Below are positions 1-12,000 of a stretch of DNA of 64,000 nt, one piece after another. The number at the start of each line of letters is the position of its first letter. The first letter of the stretch is position 1. A program made the position numbers and the translations under genes. The DNA is taken from the NCBI RefSeq assembly GCF_902167145.1, contig NC_050105.1, forward strand, positions 121,041,898-121,105,897. The letters are read 5' to 3'. Below the pieces are notes generated by a model that ran no database searches, was not told the DNA's origin, and worked only from the letters and a program-made list of their open reading frames with translations. Source of the stretch: Zea mays. Taxonomy: Eukaryota > Streptophyta > Magnoliopsida > Poales > Poaceae.

Positions 1-690
1 GTTTAGCACGCCGGCTAGGTTGACTATGCTGCTCAACCTAGGATTGTCCTCACCAACAGGTGAAACAATCACGCCTCCTGTGCTGCCAGATGGACGACGG
101 GGGTAATACTTCAGGTTGAGACCGTCGGCTACCCCGCCGAGCACTGAGCAGTAGTGCGAAAGTGCACGTCGTGCGGCATCTTGCATGACCGCCTCAGCTG
201 AGTCCCGCTCAGAGATAGAGTAGTGCTCTGAGCAGACCTCCGCACCCCGGAGACTGTTCTCCGGACGGCGCACCAAGCAGGTCGCCTCCCAGCGGTCCGG
301 GTAGAACCCGCGACTGTGCTGGAAGACCACACAACGATACTCGATGGACCAAGTACGCTGGTCGAGTTCCTGGCGTAGCAGGGTGTCGAGCGCGTCGTGG
401 AAGTGACATCCATGAGCAGCGTCGTGAGTGATGGGTCAGGCAACCCATCCTTCTTGCTCCTGGTCGGCTGAAAGGTCGGTGCTGAAGCTCAAGCTGCCAT
501 CACCACCTCCGTTGTCAGGGTCTCCTCCAGTAGCTACTCCAGCGGCTGGGGCGCTCAGTGGTGGTGTAGGGGGCGCCTCCAGCGGGAGCACAGGGGAGCG
601 GCTCCTCACAGACTCTATCTCCTGCTGAAGCGAGAAAGAAGAGCCCTACTGCTCCAGCTCCTGTCGTCGACGCTCTTGCTCCTCGTGCAG
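1..690 (-). pseudogene. Element A ORF upstream of gag, second part (continues past the left edge)
   Basis: Minus-strand continuation of the frame that starts at 12892 and is cut by element H. Joining across the TGCAG duplication keeps the frame. The reading is a charged Glu/Gln/Arg stretch, then a Pro/Ser/Gly-rich linker, then a compact domain containing FQHSRGFYPDRWEAT and GLNLKYYPRRPSGSTGG, and it runs open to position 1. Two in-frame stops break it: TAG at 648-646 and TGA at 438-436. I recognise this as the kind of extra ORF found between primer site and gag in large maize Gypsy elements, but its function is unknown. Small plus-strand and other-frame ORFs here are shadows. Confidence 0.7.
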
Positions 691-691
691 T

Positions 692-753
692 GTAACACCT
701 TGAATTTGGGGTATAAAATTTCTTTTTTAATATTCACCAAATTCAGGTGTTAC
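692..753 (+). repeat. Inverted repeat at the start of the element H LTR
   Basis: Left arm about 692-709 (GTAACACCTTGAATTTGG) pairs with the right arm 737-753 (CCAAATTCAGGTGTTAC), one bulged T apart. The same structure is in the 3' LTR at about 7975-8036. It would form a long stem at the U3 end. Confidence 0.75.
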
Positions 754-2417
754 TCCCTTCTTTACTTGCTTTTCTTCTGTTTTTCTAGATAATGGACATT
801 AAATTTATTATATATATATATAAATATATCAGTTTTTGGCGTAGTAAAATAAAACCCCAAAGAAACTTTGATTGTTGCATTCATGTCGTTGTATAGTGTT
901 TCTAAGGGTAAAGCATATTTGAACATGTTAATATACCTCGTAGAAGTTTCTAGTAAAATTTTCATATTTTTCTAAGGTTTTCCGTTTTCCAAAAAAAATC
1001 AAAACCTATGTATTTGAGACACCTAAAAATATTTTTAGAGACTCCAAATATTTTATTTGTGTTGTTTAGGTGTATGCCTTAATTACTGATTAATTTCCTT
1101 TGGTCTTAACTCCAAAAAGAAAATCCCTATACCTTTTTTTTCTTTCCTCACGTGGGTTGCATGGAGGAGGAATTATATTGGTTATTCTTTTTTCTTTTCA
1201 TTGCATGCGGAAGTTAGGCTAGATGCAGTTTTGTTGCCACCTCTTTGCATGCACGCGTCCGAGGCTTTCTCCTGCTGGTACGGACGTGCAGTTTCTCAGC
1301 GCCCACGATCGAGGCGGCCGAGACCCATGCCTGTGCATTACCTTCCAACACATGGATGTTTTCTCCCAGGCTGCCCAGGGATTTCATCTAAAGATGCATC
1401 TCGTGCTGCCTCTCGAGCCTTGCTGCTCCACGGTCCACGCGCTACAACTGCGCACCATCACCGGAGGAGCACCGCTGCGTTCTTGAGTCCCAGTGACAAG
1501 GTCCATCCATGGAGCGCAAATGTTGTTTGCTGTCGCTCCATGTCAAGGTGAAGAATCCTTCTGCCTTTCCTTCTCTCATCTCTATCGCCATGGCCCTGTT
1601 GTGCCGGCCACCGCCTCGTCTTCAGCATGTTGCGCGCACATCTGCTTCGCTCCGCACCGCCGTCTGCTGCGCTTGCCGGTGAGCAGCAGCTCGTCGTGCC
1701 CCAGCCACCGGCTCAACCGCGCCAGCGAGCTGCCATGCGTGCCATCATCGTGCCGCACTGCCCCTACGTGCCGTCGAGCTGCAGCCTCGACCACCGGCGA
1801 CACCTCAACCAGGACATCGTTTGCTCCACCGCGCCTGCTGCTTGCCCGCCACCGTGCACAGTGATCGCGACGCGTGCCCGCCTTGGCGTCTTGCTGCCAC
1901 TGTGCCGTCGTCGCGCCAGGACCCCATCGAGCGCCTCCACCCATTCTCCATCGTTGTCATCGCCGTTCACCAGAGCAGCATCTCGCCACGGGATTCGTCG
2001 TCACGGTCACGCTATTGTCGTCGCTGCGCAGTAGGGTCTACGTCGCTCCCGTCATCGCCGAGGTCAGCTTCGTCTACCCCGGTATACTCTCCGTCTATCC
2101 CATGCGCGTAGTCTGTCGTCGTTAATCTGCGATTAATATATTTCTATATATATGCATTAACTTCTGTGTTAGATATCCGTTTCATTATGTTCCGGTTACG
2201 TTAACTTCGTAAGGACGTCGTGCACACGTTAAGAATATTATGTCTCGATACATGTTTTATGTGTTTAATTAATTGTTAGTTTGTCCGTTGACTATCAAGA
2301 TAAAATTTAGTTAACAATAATTTATAGTTTTAACTCCTGCTTTTATAAATATAAATGTTAATTAACTTGATTAATACCAGTTTAAATATTTTTAGATTAA
2401 TTATTTGTTTGTTGTTG

Positions 2418-2860
2418 TTCGCGCGCGGCACCGTTCGCACGTCATCGTGCTGTCCGCGCGCGTAGTCGCGTTGACTCGCACGTGTCGCGCGTGATCATGC
2501 GTCATTCGCACGCTGTCGTGCGAGTTCGCGCGTCATTCGCGCCGGTCGCGCGCACTGTCTCGTGCGTCGTTCGCGATGTCTATTAGCGACTCTTGTTAGT
2601 CGTGCGCGTCGTCGCACTGTCCACGCGCTGTTCGCACGTGTGGCGCTCGCCGTTGCCGTGTTGTTCGTGCGTATTGTTCATGTGTTATTATTGTATTGTC
2701 GCGCGTCGTTCGCGCGTGTTACGCGTGCGGTTCGCACGCGTTGTCACACGTCGTATGCGTGCGTCGCGTGTGCCACTTATTTATGTCACTCGTCTTGCCG
2801 CGCATCGTTCGCACGTATCTCGCGTGTCGGTGGCGCAGGTCGCACAAAGTCTACTCGTGA
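2418..2860 (+). repeat. CpG-dense degenerate short-motif repeat inside the H 5' LTR
   Basis: Dozens of irregular copies of motifs such as CGCGCGTCGTTCGCACG and CGCACGTGTCGCGCG between AT-rich flanks; a smaller patch lies at 3110-3260. The equivalents in the 3' LTR are about 10168-10610 and 10860-11010. The translations are low-complexity Arg/Val/Cys/Ser strings, not protein. Confidence 0.7.
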
Positions 2861-5015
2861 TAATAAATTGTTATCGCTTACGAACACTCACGTTAATAAT
2901 GTTAATCTGTCGGGTCGTATATTTTAGATACTTAACTTAAGACTCGCTCGATTAATAGTTATTAGATTAATATTCTAATTAGATTAAATGTGTAGTGTTT
3001 AACTTAGGCTTTTATAATAAATATTAACATAGATAATATTAATTTAAGTACTTTCTATTTATTTAACATTCGTTTAGTATAATCGTGTCACCTATTTAGT
3101 TTTCCTCGTCTTTTGTGCGTGCTGCTCCGCACGTGACAGCGTGCTGATTTGTACGCGTCCGCGCTCGTCGCGCGCGCTGTTTCATGTGCCGTCAGCATGC
3201 TATGTCGCGCATGTCCGCGCATCGTTCGCACGCTGTAGTACTGTTTCACGCGTCGTAAATTCGTCTCGCTTAGAATCTTAGGTTTTAATTAAATTACTTA
3301 ATTAACTGACATTTGTTAATGTAGCTTATTAATCAAACTAAACGATAGATATTATTTATATTTGATAATGTCGAATTAAATGTTTTACTTAATATTTATT
3401 TAGCATAAATGCGAGATCTTCTCGACCGTAGCTTCGAGTACCACGTTTCTTTCCCTCGCGTGACCATAGAATCAAGCTCTATTTTATGCTGCATGTTTTT
3501 ATAATATTTTATCTTGTATGGTGTAATGTTCTTATGCATAAGTATATGTCTGTTTGCTTGTATCTGTTCGTCTTCGCTTCTCATCGCGATTAGATCGCGA
3601 TTTGTTTCCGCGCTTCGAGGAATCGAAGATCAAGAGTTGGCGACCAAGTGATCAAGCTCTCTGAGTTCTATGAGGCTGAAGATCCTGAGCATCTGTTTGG
3701 TGAAGGCAAGTGTCCTCTGTCCCATTATGTCCCATTTACTTTATAATACACTGTCCCGCATACTATGAACAACCTAAGGATTCACTAGCTTTCTATTTAC
3801 CTTATCCTTGTTTACCTTTCGGGTTACTATGGTTACCTTCATGCTAGCGCTTTACTTTAATCAATGAACATGATGAGATACAATGATGATACTATGGTTT
3901 TATTCTGGATATGATGATATACTCGTGGCATTTAAGGGGACTCGGGCTGTTTCCCGAGTACCTCTCCGTAAGGACCTGTTCGTTGAGAGACCACCCGGGA
4001 TAACAGTGCAACCATGAGGGTGAAATGGGATGCCCTTAGCTAATTAATTAGAGGAACTAGAGGTGTAGTTGCTTCGCCGTCGTGCCGTTAATGGGGTCCA
4101 GGCACAGTGCTTGCTCTGCCGAGGCTGAGTGCCGAGGTTCTTTCGTTTTGCTTTTGTTAGTCACCCTCCTGCGGGGAGAGGTACTGTGTTTATCAAACTG
4201 GAGAAACCTAACGGGCGGCTATGACCTCTAGGGAATCTTTGTAACAGCTACGTAGTGATACCCTGCCGGACCACCTAGGAAGTGATCAATGGGGATTAGC
4301 TCTCCCCGGGCAGAACGGGAATCACGGCTCATGGGTAAAGTGTGCGACCTCTGCAGAGGGTAATGAAACTGATATATCAGCCGTGCTCACGGTTATGAGC
4401 AGCCTTGGGATCCTCTTTGATTAGAGATACATATGATCTGAGATACAATGATTATGTTTATGGTTTTGGTTCGACTATGATGATGATGTTCCTCGATGAG
4501 GAAATGGTTCACGGGTTGGTTATTACTAAAACTTGGCATCCACTGATAATAAATACCTGACCAACTAAAAGAAACTGCTTGAGCTTAACCCCACATAAAG
4601 CTAGTCCACTTCAGCCAAACAGGACATTTGCTGAGTACGTTGATGTGTACTCACCCTTGCTTTCACAAAACACCAGGTTGCCTTTGGTGCAATCTATGCT
4701 CAAGTAAAGAAGAAGGCGTCGAGGCGGATCTCTAGGAGTTCTAGAACTTCGACGAGTTCGAGGATTAGGCTAGCGACCTCCCCCAGTCAGCTGCCTGTGG
4801 TGGGTTGTTTACGTTGGCTACGTTTCGATTCTGTGTACTTTGATTTATATTATGTAAATGACTCTAGTCTATAATATTATTACTTACTCTTTATTGTAAT
4901 TCGAAGCATTGTGCTATGATGAGTCATTTATGTAATCGCTGTGTACGTGAATTACTGATCCTGGCACGTACATGGTTCGCATTCGGTTTACCTTCAAAAC
5001 CGGGTGTGACATAAG

Positions 5016-5028
5016 TGGTATCAAAGCC
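5016..5028 (+). other. Element H primer binding site (tRNA-Met type)
   Basis: TGGTATCAAAGCC lies four bases after the 5' LTR end, matching the initiator-tRNA-Met 3'-end complement used by most plant Gypsy and Copia elements. Confidence 0.85.
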
Positions 5029-7936
5029 GTGCTGACTGTAGGACCGCTGACCTAGAGTAGCATTGGCCGTTTTAAGGACTTATTGACTATTACTTCACCT
5101 CATCCTTGATTCTGCTTCAAAATATTAGTCACCTCGACTAATTCTATGTTATGCTTCTATATATCACCTTGCTAAATGTATTTTTATTCTAGTATTGTCT
5201 ATTCTTTACTCATTCATTCTATTAGATCTGATCTCACCCTTGTGCTTGCGACATCTTTGTAGATGACCCTGACCATAGCCTTGTCTTTTGGTATTCTTTT
5301 TCCATTATTAAATTCCTAACCTTTGACAATATCTATTCCATTGGTATTGACATGCTGCATCTTTTGGATTCTTCCATACCCTTGTACCTTAATTCAAATA
5401 CTTAACTCTAAAAACTCGAGTGCCTATTTAAATATTCATGTTTATATTTTCATGACCTTCTTGTTTTCTAAGAGCCCTTCCTATTCCGTTGTTAAGTCGT
5501 TATCTCTTGGCTTTGTTCTATTCCCTTGTCTTGGTATGCCCGTGTCCTTGAAATCTTGCATACTCTCATCTTTTTACATGCTTACCTCTATATCCCAATA
5601 TCTATTCAAGACATTTCAGAAAACATGTTCTTGACCACCCTTGTTTCTTAATGATCCATGAGTGATCTTTTTATTTTGCACAGCTGTGGTAATCTCGTTG
5701 TTTCCTTGTAACTTCCTTCGGTAATGAATTTTTACTTCAACTCTTCTGTGGAAACCTCACTTGTCTTATCCTTGATTGTTTTCTCCACCTTTCCATTTCG
5801 TGAGTCTTGCCTTGACTTTGTCCATGGATTATGCTTTTCATCATTACCACCTCTATCCCTATCACCTCTATATCTTACCTTGAGGTTTATCTTATACCAG
5901 CCTTTAAAATATCCTCTTTTCCATCTCAATCTTTGCATTGTACTATACCTACTTTTCCCTTGGTCGTATCCTCTTCTTTGTCACCTGCGAGTTTTTACTA
6001 TATCCTTTGTTGTGTTTTGTTTGTTGCCTCCTTTACCCTTCTCATCACTCTATCCTACCTTGTGATTACATTATGTCTGTTATCTAAAATCTCCAACCTC
6101 CCATCTCATTTTGGGAGTGGTATTCTACTTATCCCACCTTTTGGTCGTAACCTCATATTTGCCACGTGCCAGCCTGGCCTTAGCTTCATTCTTTATTGTA
6201 CTCGTATCCTTGGTTCCCTTAGCTTCATTCTTTATTGTACTCATACCCTTGGTTCCCCTGCACTTTCACCTCTTCTCTTACACCCTTATCTGTTATCGCC
6301 TTTAACCCTGGTAATGTCTGTATCTTTACCTAAATGCTTACCTTGAACTTATCCTTTAAAAGCATCCCCTTTCTTTCAACCCAGTTTGAGAGCTGTGAGT
6401 TACCTATCTCTCCCATGTTTTCTTTTCCCTCTTTGTCGCCTTACAAGTTTTGACTTAATTCCATCCTTTGATGTGTTCTTATTTGCTATCACCATTACCT
6501 TATCATCCATCGATCTTGCCTCGATACATATCTTTATGCCTGCTTATTAAAAATCTCCTCTTTTACACATCAATTTGAGAGTGGCAATCTACATATCTAG
6601 CCCTTGGACGTGCCCTCTCCTTTTCCACTTGCAGGTCCTATCTTAACTCCATTATTTATGGTACTTATATCCTTCGTCTTATGCCTATTTCTCTCCTCTC
6701 ATACATTCTTGTCCGTTATTACCTTTAAAACCCTCGTGATATCTATGCCCTTGCCTTCCTGCTTACCTTGAACCTACCCTTTGAAGCCCCCTCTTTTCCA
6801 TCACTGTTCAAGGGTAATGCCTCATCTATTTCATCATTGACTGCTCCCTTTCTTTGACACCTTGCAAATTTTGTCTAAAATACATTCATTGGTTGCGTGT
6901 TTGTTTGTTATCACCTTAACCCTTGTCATCCATCGATCTTTACCTTGATGCTTATCATGTACCCGTATTTTAAAGCTTCCTCTCCCATTTGATTTTAAGA
7001 GTGTTGTCTTACCTCTCCTCGCTCTTGTTCGTTCCCTATTCCTATGTCGTGTTGCAAGTCTTGTCTTAACTCGATCTTTTGGTATGCTTTTGCCTGTTAC
7101 CTCTTGTACCTTTGTAATCACTAGATCTTTCCATGATGCTTATCCTATGCCTACCTTTTGAAATATCTTCTTTCCCATCTCGATTTGAGAATGGTGTTTT
7201 ACCTATCCTGACCTTGGTTGCATTCTCTCCCTGTCGGTTACAATTCTGGCTTTAGCTCCATCCTTTATTATGCTCATGCCTCTATCCTGCATGTATTATT
7301 ATTCCCCTTGCCTTTCAATGGCCTTAGTGTAGTTTCCCCTTTGTAAGGAAAGACCACCATCTAGTTAACATTAACGTGTAGCAACGAGATGCCTGTTGTT
7401 GTGTGCTTGTGTTGTTTGTCTTTGTGTGATGACTGATTTGCTTCTTTGTGATGAGTGTTGATGTGTTGTGGCCCTTGGTCTGCAATGACATCAGTTACTA
7501 GTTGAGTGCCATAGAGTTAAGTAGTTGGGTTCTCCCCCTGCTCTCTCTAATCCGTCTATACTTACCTTTTCTCGCTACCCTTCCCTCTTGCACCTGTCTG
7601 GTTGGCAACCTCCAACTCCTCTAAATCAGTCAAGATCAGAGTCAGCAACATCTTCACCAAGTGCATATCGACACTCCTGTTAAGGGGGTTAGCCGCTAAC
7701 TCCAATGAAGACAATGTGATCAACATCAACAAACAAGATCAAAGTGCGCAGCGGAAGCGTGTGTGGGTCCTAACCCACAGGTCCAAGAGATCCTCAAGAA
7801 TTGCATCAATCGGTCTCAAGCATCTGAAGGTCAAAGCAACCAGTCTGCAAGTTAAGGTTTCCAGAGTCAAAGTTGAGTCAGGAGAAGCTATGAAAGACCA
7901 ATGAACCAATCTCATTTTCTTGCTAGCCCCTTCTTG

Positions 7937-7970
7937 AATCTCGAGGGCGAGATTCTGTTAAGGGGGTTAG
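7937..7970 (+). other. Element H hairpin and polypurine tract
   Basis: AATCTCG (7937-7943) and CGAGATT (7948-7954) form a 7-bp perfect stem with a 4-nt loop, followed by TTAAGGGGGTTAG immediately before the 3' LTR. The purine tract primes plus-strand DNA synthesis. The same hairpin-plus-tract arrangement occurs in elements B and E. Confidence 0.8.
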
Positions 7971-8088
7971 ATTTATAACACCCTGAATTTGGGGTATAAA
8001 ATTTCTTTTCTAATATTCACCAAATTCAGGTGTTACTCCCTTCTTTACTTGCTTTTCTTCTGTTTTTCTAGATAATGGACATTAAATT

Positions 8089-8091
<3 letters not shown>

Positions 8092-8130
<39 letters not shown>
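8092..8130 (+). repeat. TA dinucleotide microsatellite
   Basis: About 19-20 TA units. The matching place in the 5' LTR (about 808-824) has only a short interrupted TA run, so the array expanded, or the other shrank, after insertion. Confidence 0.9.
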
Positions 8131-8133
<3 letters not shown>

Positions 8134-8587
8134 TTTTTGGCGTAGTAAAATAAAACCCCAAAGAAACTTTGATTGTTGCATTCATGTCGTTGTATAGTGT
8201 TTCTAAGGGTAAAGCATATTTGAACATGTTAATATACCTCGTAGAAGTTTCTAGTAAAATTTTCATATTTTTCTAAGGTTTTCCGTTTTCCAAAAAAAAT
8301 CAAAACCTATGTATTTGAGACACCTAAAAATATTTTTAGAGACTCCAAATATTTTATTTGTGTTGTTTAGGTGTATGCCTTAATTACTAATTAATTTCCT
8401 TTGGTCTTAACTCCAAAAAGAAAATCCCTATACCTTTTTTTTTCTTTCCTCACGTGGGTTGCATGGAGGAGGAATTATATTGGTTATTCTTTTTTCTTTT
8501 TATTGCATGCGGAAGTTAGGCTAGATGCAGTTTCGTTGCCACCTCTTTGCATGCACGCGTCCGAGGCTTTCTCCTGCTGGTGCGGAC

Positions 8588-9033
8588 TATAGATGTCCAA
8601 TAAGCACGAGGCCCGCGAGCCCGGCACGAAGCCCGCTTTTTAGGCCCGGTCGGAGCCCGGCACGGCTCGGTTATATGCGGGCCCGGGCTGGCCCGGCACG
8701 AATAAGCGAGCCAGGCTCGGACAGGAAATTAGGCACGGTGGGCTAGCCCGGCACGGCCCGTTTAGCTCTAAGCCCGTTAAGCCCGCTTTTTTTACAATAA
8801 AACGTGTTTTCGGCCCGTATAGCCCGCTTTTCGGTCCGTTTTTTTCGTGCTAAACGGGCCGGCCCGGCCCGTTTAGTCCCGTTGCGGGCCGGGCTCGGAC
8901 AAGAAATTGAGCCCGCGTGCTTAGCCGGCCCGGCCCGGTTTTTTAATCGTGCCTGGTGGGCCGGGCCCAAAACGGGTCGGGCTTCATCGGGCCCGGGCCG
9001 GACCGGGCCGGGTGGCCCGTTTGGACATCTCTA
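8588..9033 (+). mobile_element. Non-autonomous hAT-like DNA transposon in the H 3' LTR
   Basis: 446-bp insert absent from the 5' LTR, where the empty site GTACGGAC is at 1278-1285. Terminal inverted repeats are TATAGATGTCCAA at the left and TTGGACATCTCTA at the right (one mismatch), flanked by the 8-bp direct duplication GTGCGGAC (8580-8587 and 9034-9041). An 8-bp duplication and a TAGAGATG-like end fit the hAT superfamily. The interior is packed with GGGCCGG / CCCGGCACG motifs in both orientations, typical of subterminal transposase-binding repeats. It has no transposase; the short ORFs across it are GC-rich noise. Confidence 0.85.
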
Positions 9034-12000
9034 GTGCGGACGTGCAGTTTCTCAGTGCCCACGATCGAGGCGGCCGAGACCCATGCCTGCGCATTACCTT
9101 CCAACACATGGATGTTTTCTCCCAGGCTGCCCAGGGATTTCATCTAAAGATGCATCTCGTGCTGCCTCTCGAGCCTTGCTGCTCCACGGTCCACGCGCTA
9201 CAACTGCGCACCATCGCCGGAGGAGCACCGCTGCGTTCTTGAGTCCCGGTGACAAGGTCCATCCATGGAGCGCAAATGTTGTTTGCTGTCGCTCCATGTC
9301 AAGGTGAAGAATCCCTCTGCCTTTCCTTCTCTCATCTCTATCGCCATGGCCCTGTTGTGCCGGCCACCGCCTCGTCTTCAGCATGTTGCGCGCACATCTG
9401 CTTCGCTCCGCACCGCCGTCTGTTGTGCTTGCCGGTGAGCAGCAGCTCGTCGTGCCCCAGCCACCGGCTCAACCGCGCCAGTGAGCTGCCATGCGTGCCA
9501 TCATCGAGCCGCGCTGCCCCTACGTGCCGTTGAGCTGCAGCCTCGACCACCGGCGACACCTCAACCAGGACATCGTTTGCTCCACCGCGCCTGTTGCTTG
9601 CCCGCCACCGTGCACAGTGATCGCGACGCGTGCCCGCCTTGGCGTCTTGCTGCCACTGTGCCGTCGTTGCGCCAGGACCCCATCGAGCGCCTCCACCCAT
9701 TCTCCATCGTTGTCATCGCCGTTCACCAGAGCAGCATCTCGCCACGGGATTCGTCGTCACGCTATTGTCGTCGCTGCGCAGTAGGGTCTACGTCGCTCCC
9801 GTCATCGCCGAGGTGAGCTTCGTCTACCCCGGTATACTCTCCGTCTACCCCATGCGCGTAGTCTGTCGTCGTTAATCTGCGATTAATATATTTCTATATA
9901 TATGCATTAACTTCTGTGTTAGATATCCGTTTCATTATGTTCCGGTTACGTTAACTTCGTAAGGACGTCGTGCACACGTTAAGAATATTATGTCTCGATA
10001 CATGTTTTATGTGTTTAATTAATTGTTAGTTTGTCCGTTGACTATCAAGATAAAATTTAGTTAACAATAATTTATAGTTTTAACTCCTGCTTTTATAAAT
10101 ATAAATGTTAATTAACTTGATTAATACCAGTTTAAATATTTTTAGATTAATTATTTGTTTGTTGTTGTTCGCGCGCGGCATCGTTCGCACGTCATCGTGC
10201 TGTCCGCGCGCGTAGTCGCGTTGACTCGCACGTGTCGCGCGTTATCGTGCGTCGTTCGCACGCTGTCGTGCGGGTTCACGCGTCATTCGCGCCGGTCACG
10301 CGCACTGTCTCATGCGTCGTTCGCGATGTCTATTAGCGACTCTTGTTAGTCGTGCGCGTCGTCGCACTGTCCACGCGCTGTTCGCACGTGTGGCGCTCGT
10401 CGTTGCCGTGTTGTTCGTGCGTATTGTTCATGTGTTATTATTGTATTGTCGCGCGTCGTTCGCGCGTGTTACGCGTGCGGTTCGCACGTGTTGTCACACG
10501 TCGTATGCGTGCGTCGCGTGTGCCACTTATTCATGTCACTCGTCTTGCCACGCATCGTTCGCACGTATCTCGCGTGTCGGTGGCGCAGGTCGCACAAAGT
10601 CTACTCGTGATAATAAATTGTTATCGCTTACGAACACTCACGTTAATAATGTTAATCTGTCGGGTCGTATATTTTAGATACTTAACTTAAGACTAGCTCG
10701 ATTAATAGTTATTAGATTAATATTCTAATTAGATTAAATGTGTAGTGTTTAACTTAGGCTTTTATAATAAATATTAACATAGATAATATAAATTTAAGTA
10801 CTTTCTATTTATTTAACATTCGTTTAGTATAATCGTGTCACCTATTTAGTTTTCCTCGTCTTTTGTGCGTGCTGCTCCACACGTGGCAGCGTGCTGATTT
10901 GTACGCGTCCGCGCTCGTCGCGCGCGCTGTTTCATGTGTCGTCAGCATGCTATGTCGCGCGTGTTCGCGCATCGTTCGCACGCTGTAGTACTGTTTCACA
11001 CGTCGTAAATTCGTCTCGCTTAGAATCTCAGGTTTTAATTAAATTACTTAATTAACTGACATTTGTTAATGTAGTTTATTAATCAAACTGAACGATAGAT
11101 ATTATTTATATTTGATAATGTCGAATTAAATGTTTTACTTAATATTTATTTATCATAAATGCGAGATCTTCTCGACCGTAGCTTCGAGTACCAAGTTTCT
11201 TTCCCTCGCGTGACCATAGAATCAAGCTCTATTTTATGCTGCATGTTTTTATAATATTTTATCTTGTATGGTGTAATGTTCTTATGCATAAGTATATGTT
11301 TGTTTGCTTGTATCTGTTCGTCTTCGCTTCTCATCGCGATTAGATCGCGATTTGTTTCCGCGCTTCGAGGAATCGAAGATCAAGAGTTGGCGACCAAGTG
11401 ATCAAGCTCTCTGAGTTCTATGAGGCTGAAGATCCTGAGCATCTGTTTGGTGAAGGCAAGTGTCCTCTGTCCCATTATGTCCCATTTACTTTATAATACA
11501 TTGTCCCGCATACTATGAACAACCTAAGGATTTACTAGCTTTCTATTTACCTTATCCTTGTTTACCTTTCGGGTTACTATGGTTAGCTTCATGCTAGCGC
11601 TTTACTTTAATCAATGAACACGATGAGATACAATGATGATACTTTGGTTTTATTCTGGATATGATGATATACTCGTGGCATTTAAGGGGACTCAGGCTGT
11701 TTCCCGAGTACCTCTCCGTAAGGACCTGTTCGTTGAGAGACCACCCGGGATAACAGTGCAACCATGAGGGTGAAATGGGATGCCCTTAGCTAATTAATTA
11801 GAGGAACTAGAGGTGTAGTTGCTTCGCCGTCGTGCCGTTAATGTGGTCCAGGCACAGTGCTTGCTCTGCCGAGGCTGAGTGTCGAGGTTCTTTCGTTTTG
11901 CTTTTGTTAGTCACCCTCCTGCGGGGAGAGGTACTGTGTTTATCAAACTGGAGAAACCTAACGGGCGGCTATGACCTCTAGGGAATCTTCGTAACAGCTA

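Larger units (their letters stand above)
691..5011 (+). repeat. Element H 5' LTR (4.3 kb)
   Basis: Begins TGTAACACC and ends GGGTGTGACA; matches 7974-12761 nearly line for line, with roughly one difference per 60-100 bases by eye. In order it holds a terminal inverted repeat (692-753), an AT-rich stretch with a short TA tract near 808, a GC-rich part (1220-2110), an AT/CpG alternating zone (2110-3400), and a segment at 3930-4440 shared with other Tekay-type LTRs in this window. No coding capacity: the overlapping short ORFs on both strands are composition artefacts. Confidence 0.92.
5012..7973 (+). other. Element H internal region without gag-pol, made largely of degenerate ~200-bp repeats
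   Basis: No retroviral domain is present in any frame. From about 5700 to 7320 the sequence repeats a degenerate unit of roughly 200 bp. Each unit contains versions of 'CATCTCRATTTGAGAGTGGTR', a C/T-rich track, a 'CAAGTYTTGTCTTAACTCCATC' stretch, 'TTTGTTATCACC' and 'TGCTTACCTTG'. Units are recognisable near 5925, 6105, 6380, 6565, 6800, 6985 and 7175. The last 350 bp (about 7600-7973) resemble the end of an autonomous relative: a short Lys/Ser/Val-rich open stretch (7602-7904), then hairpin and purine tract. Confidence 0.7.

Noticed and set aside
1201..2125. Cluster of ORFs in the H 5' LTR, repeated at 9083-9875
   Set aside because: The near-identical copy is simply the other LTR; Cys/His/Arg/Ser-rich strings in all frames and no start or splice support.
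5016..5028. tRNA-like match at primer sites
   Set aside because: Only the 3'-end complement of tRNA-Met is present; no cloverleaf, so it is a primer binding site and not a tRNA gene.
5323..6346. Hydrophobic ORFs (103-171 residues) that look like membrane proteins
   Set aside because: C/T-rich repeat sequence translates to Leu/Ser/Phe-rich strings; frames drift between repeat units.
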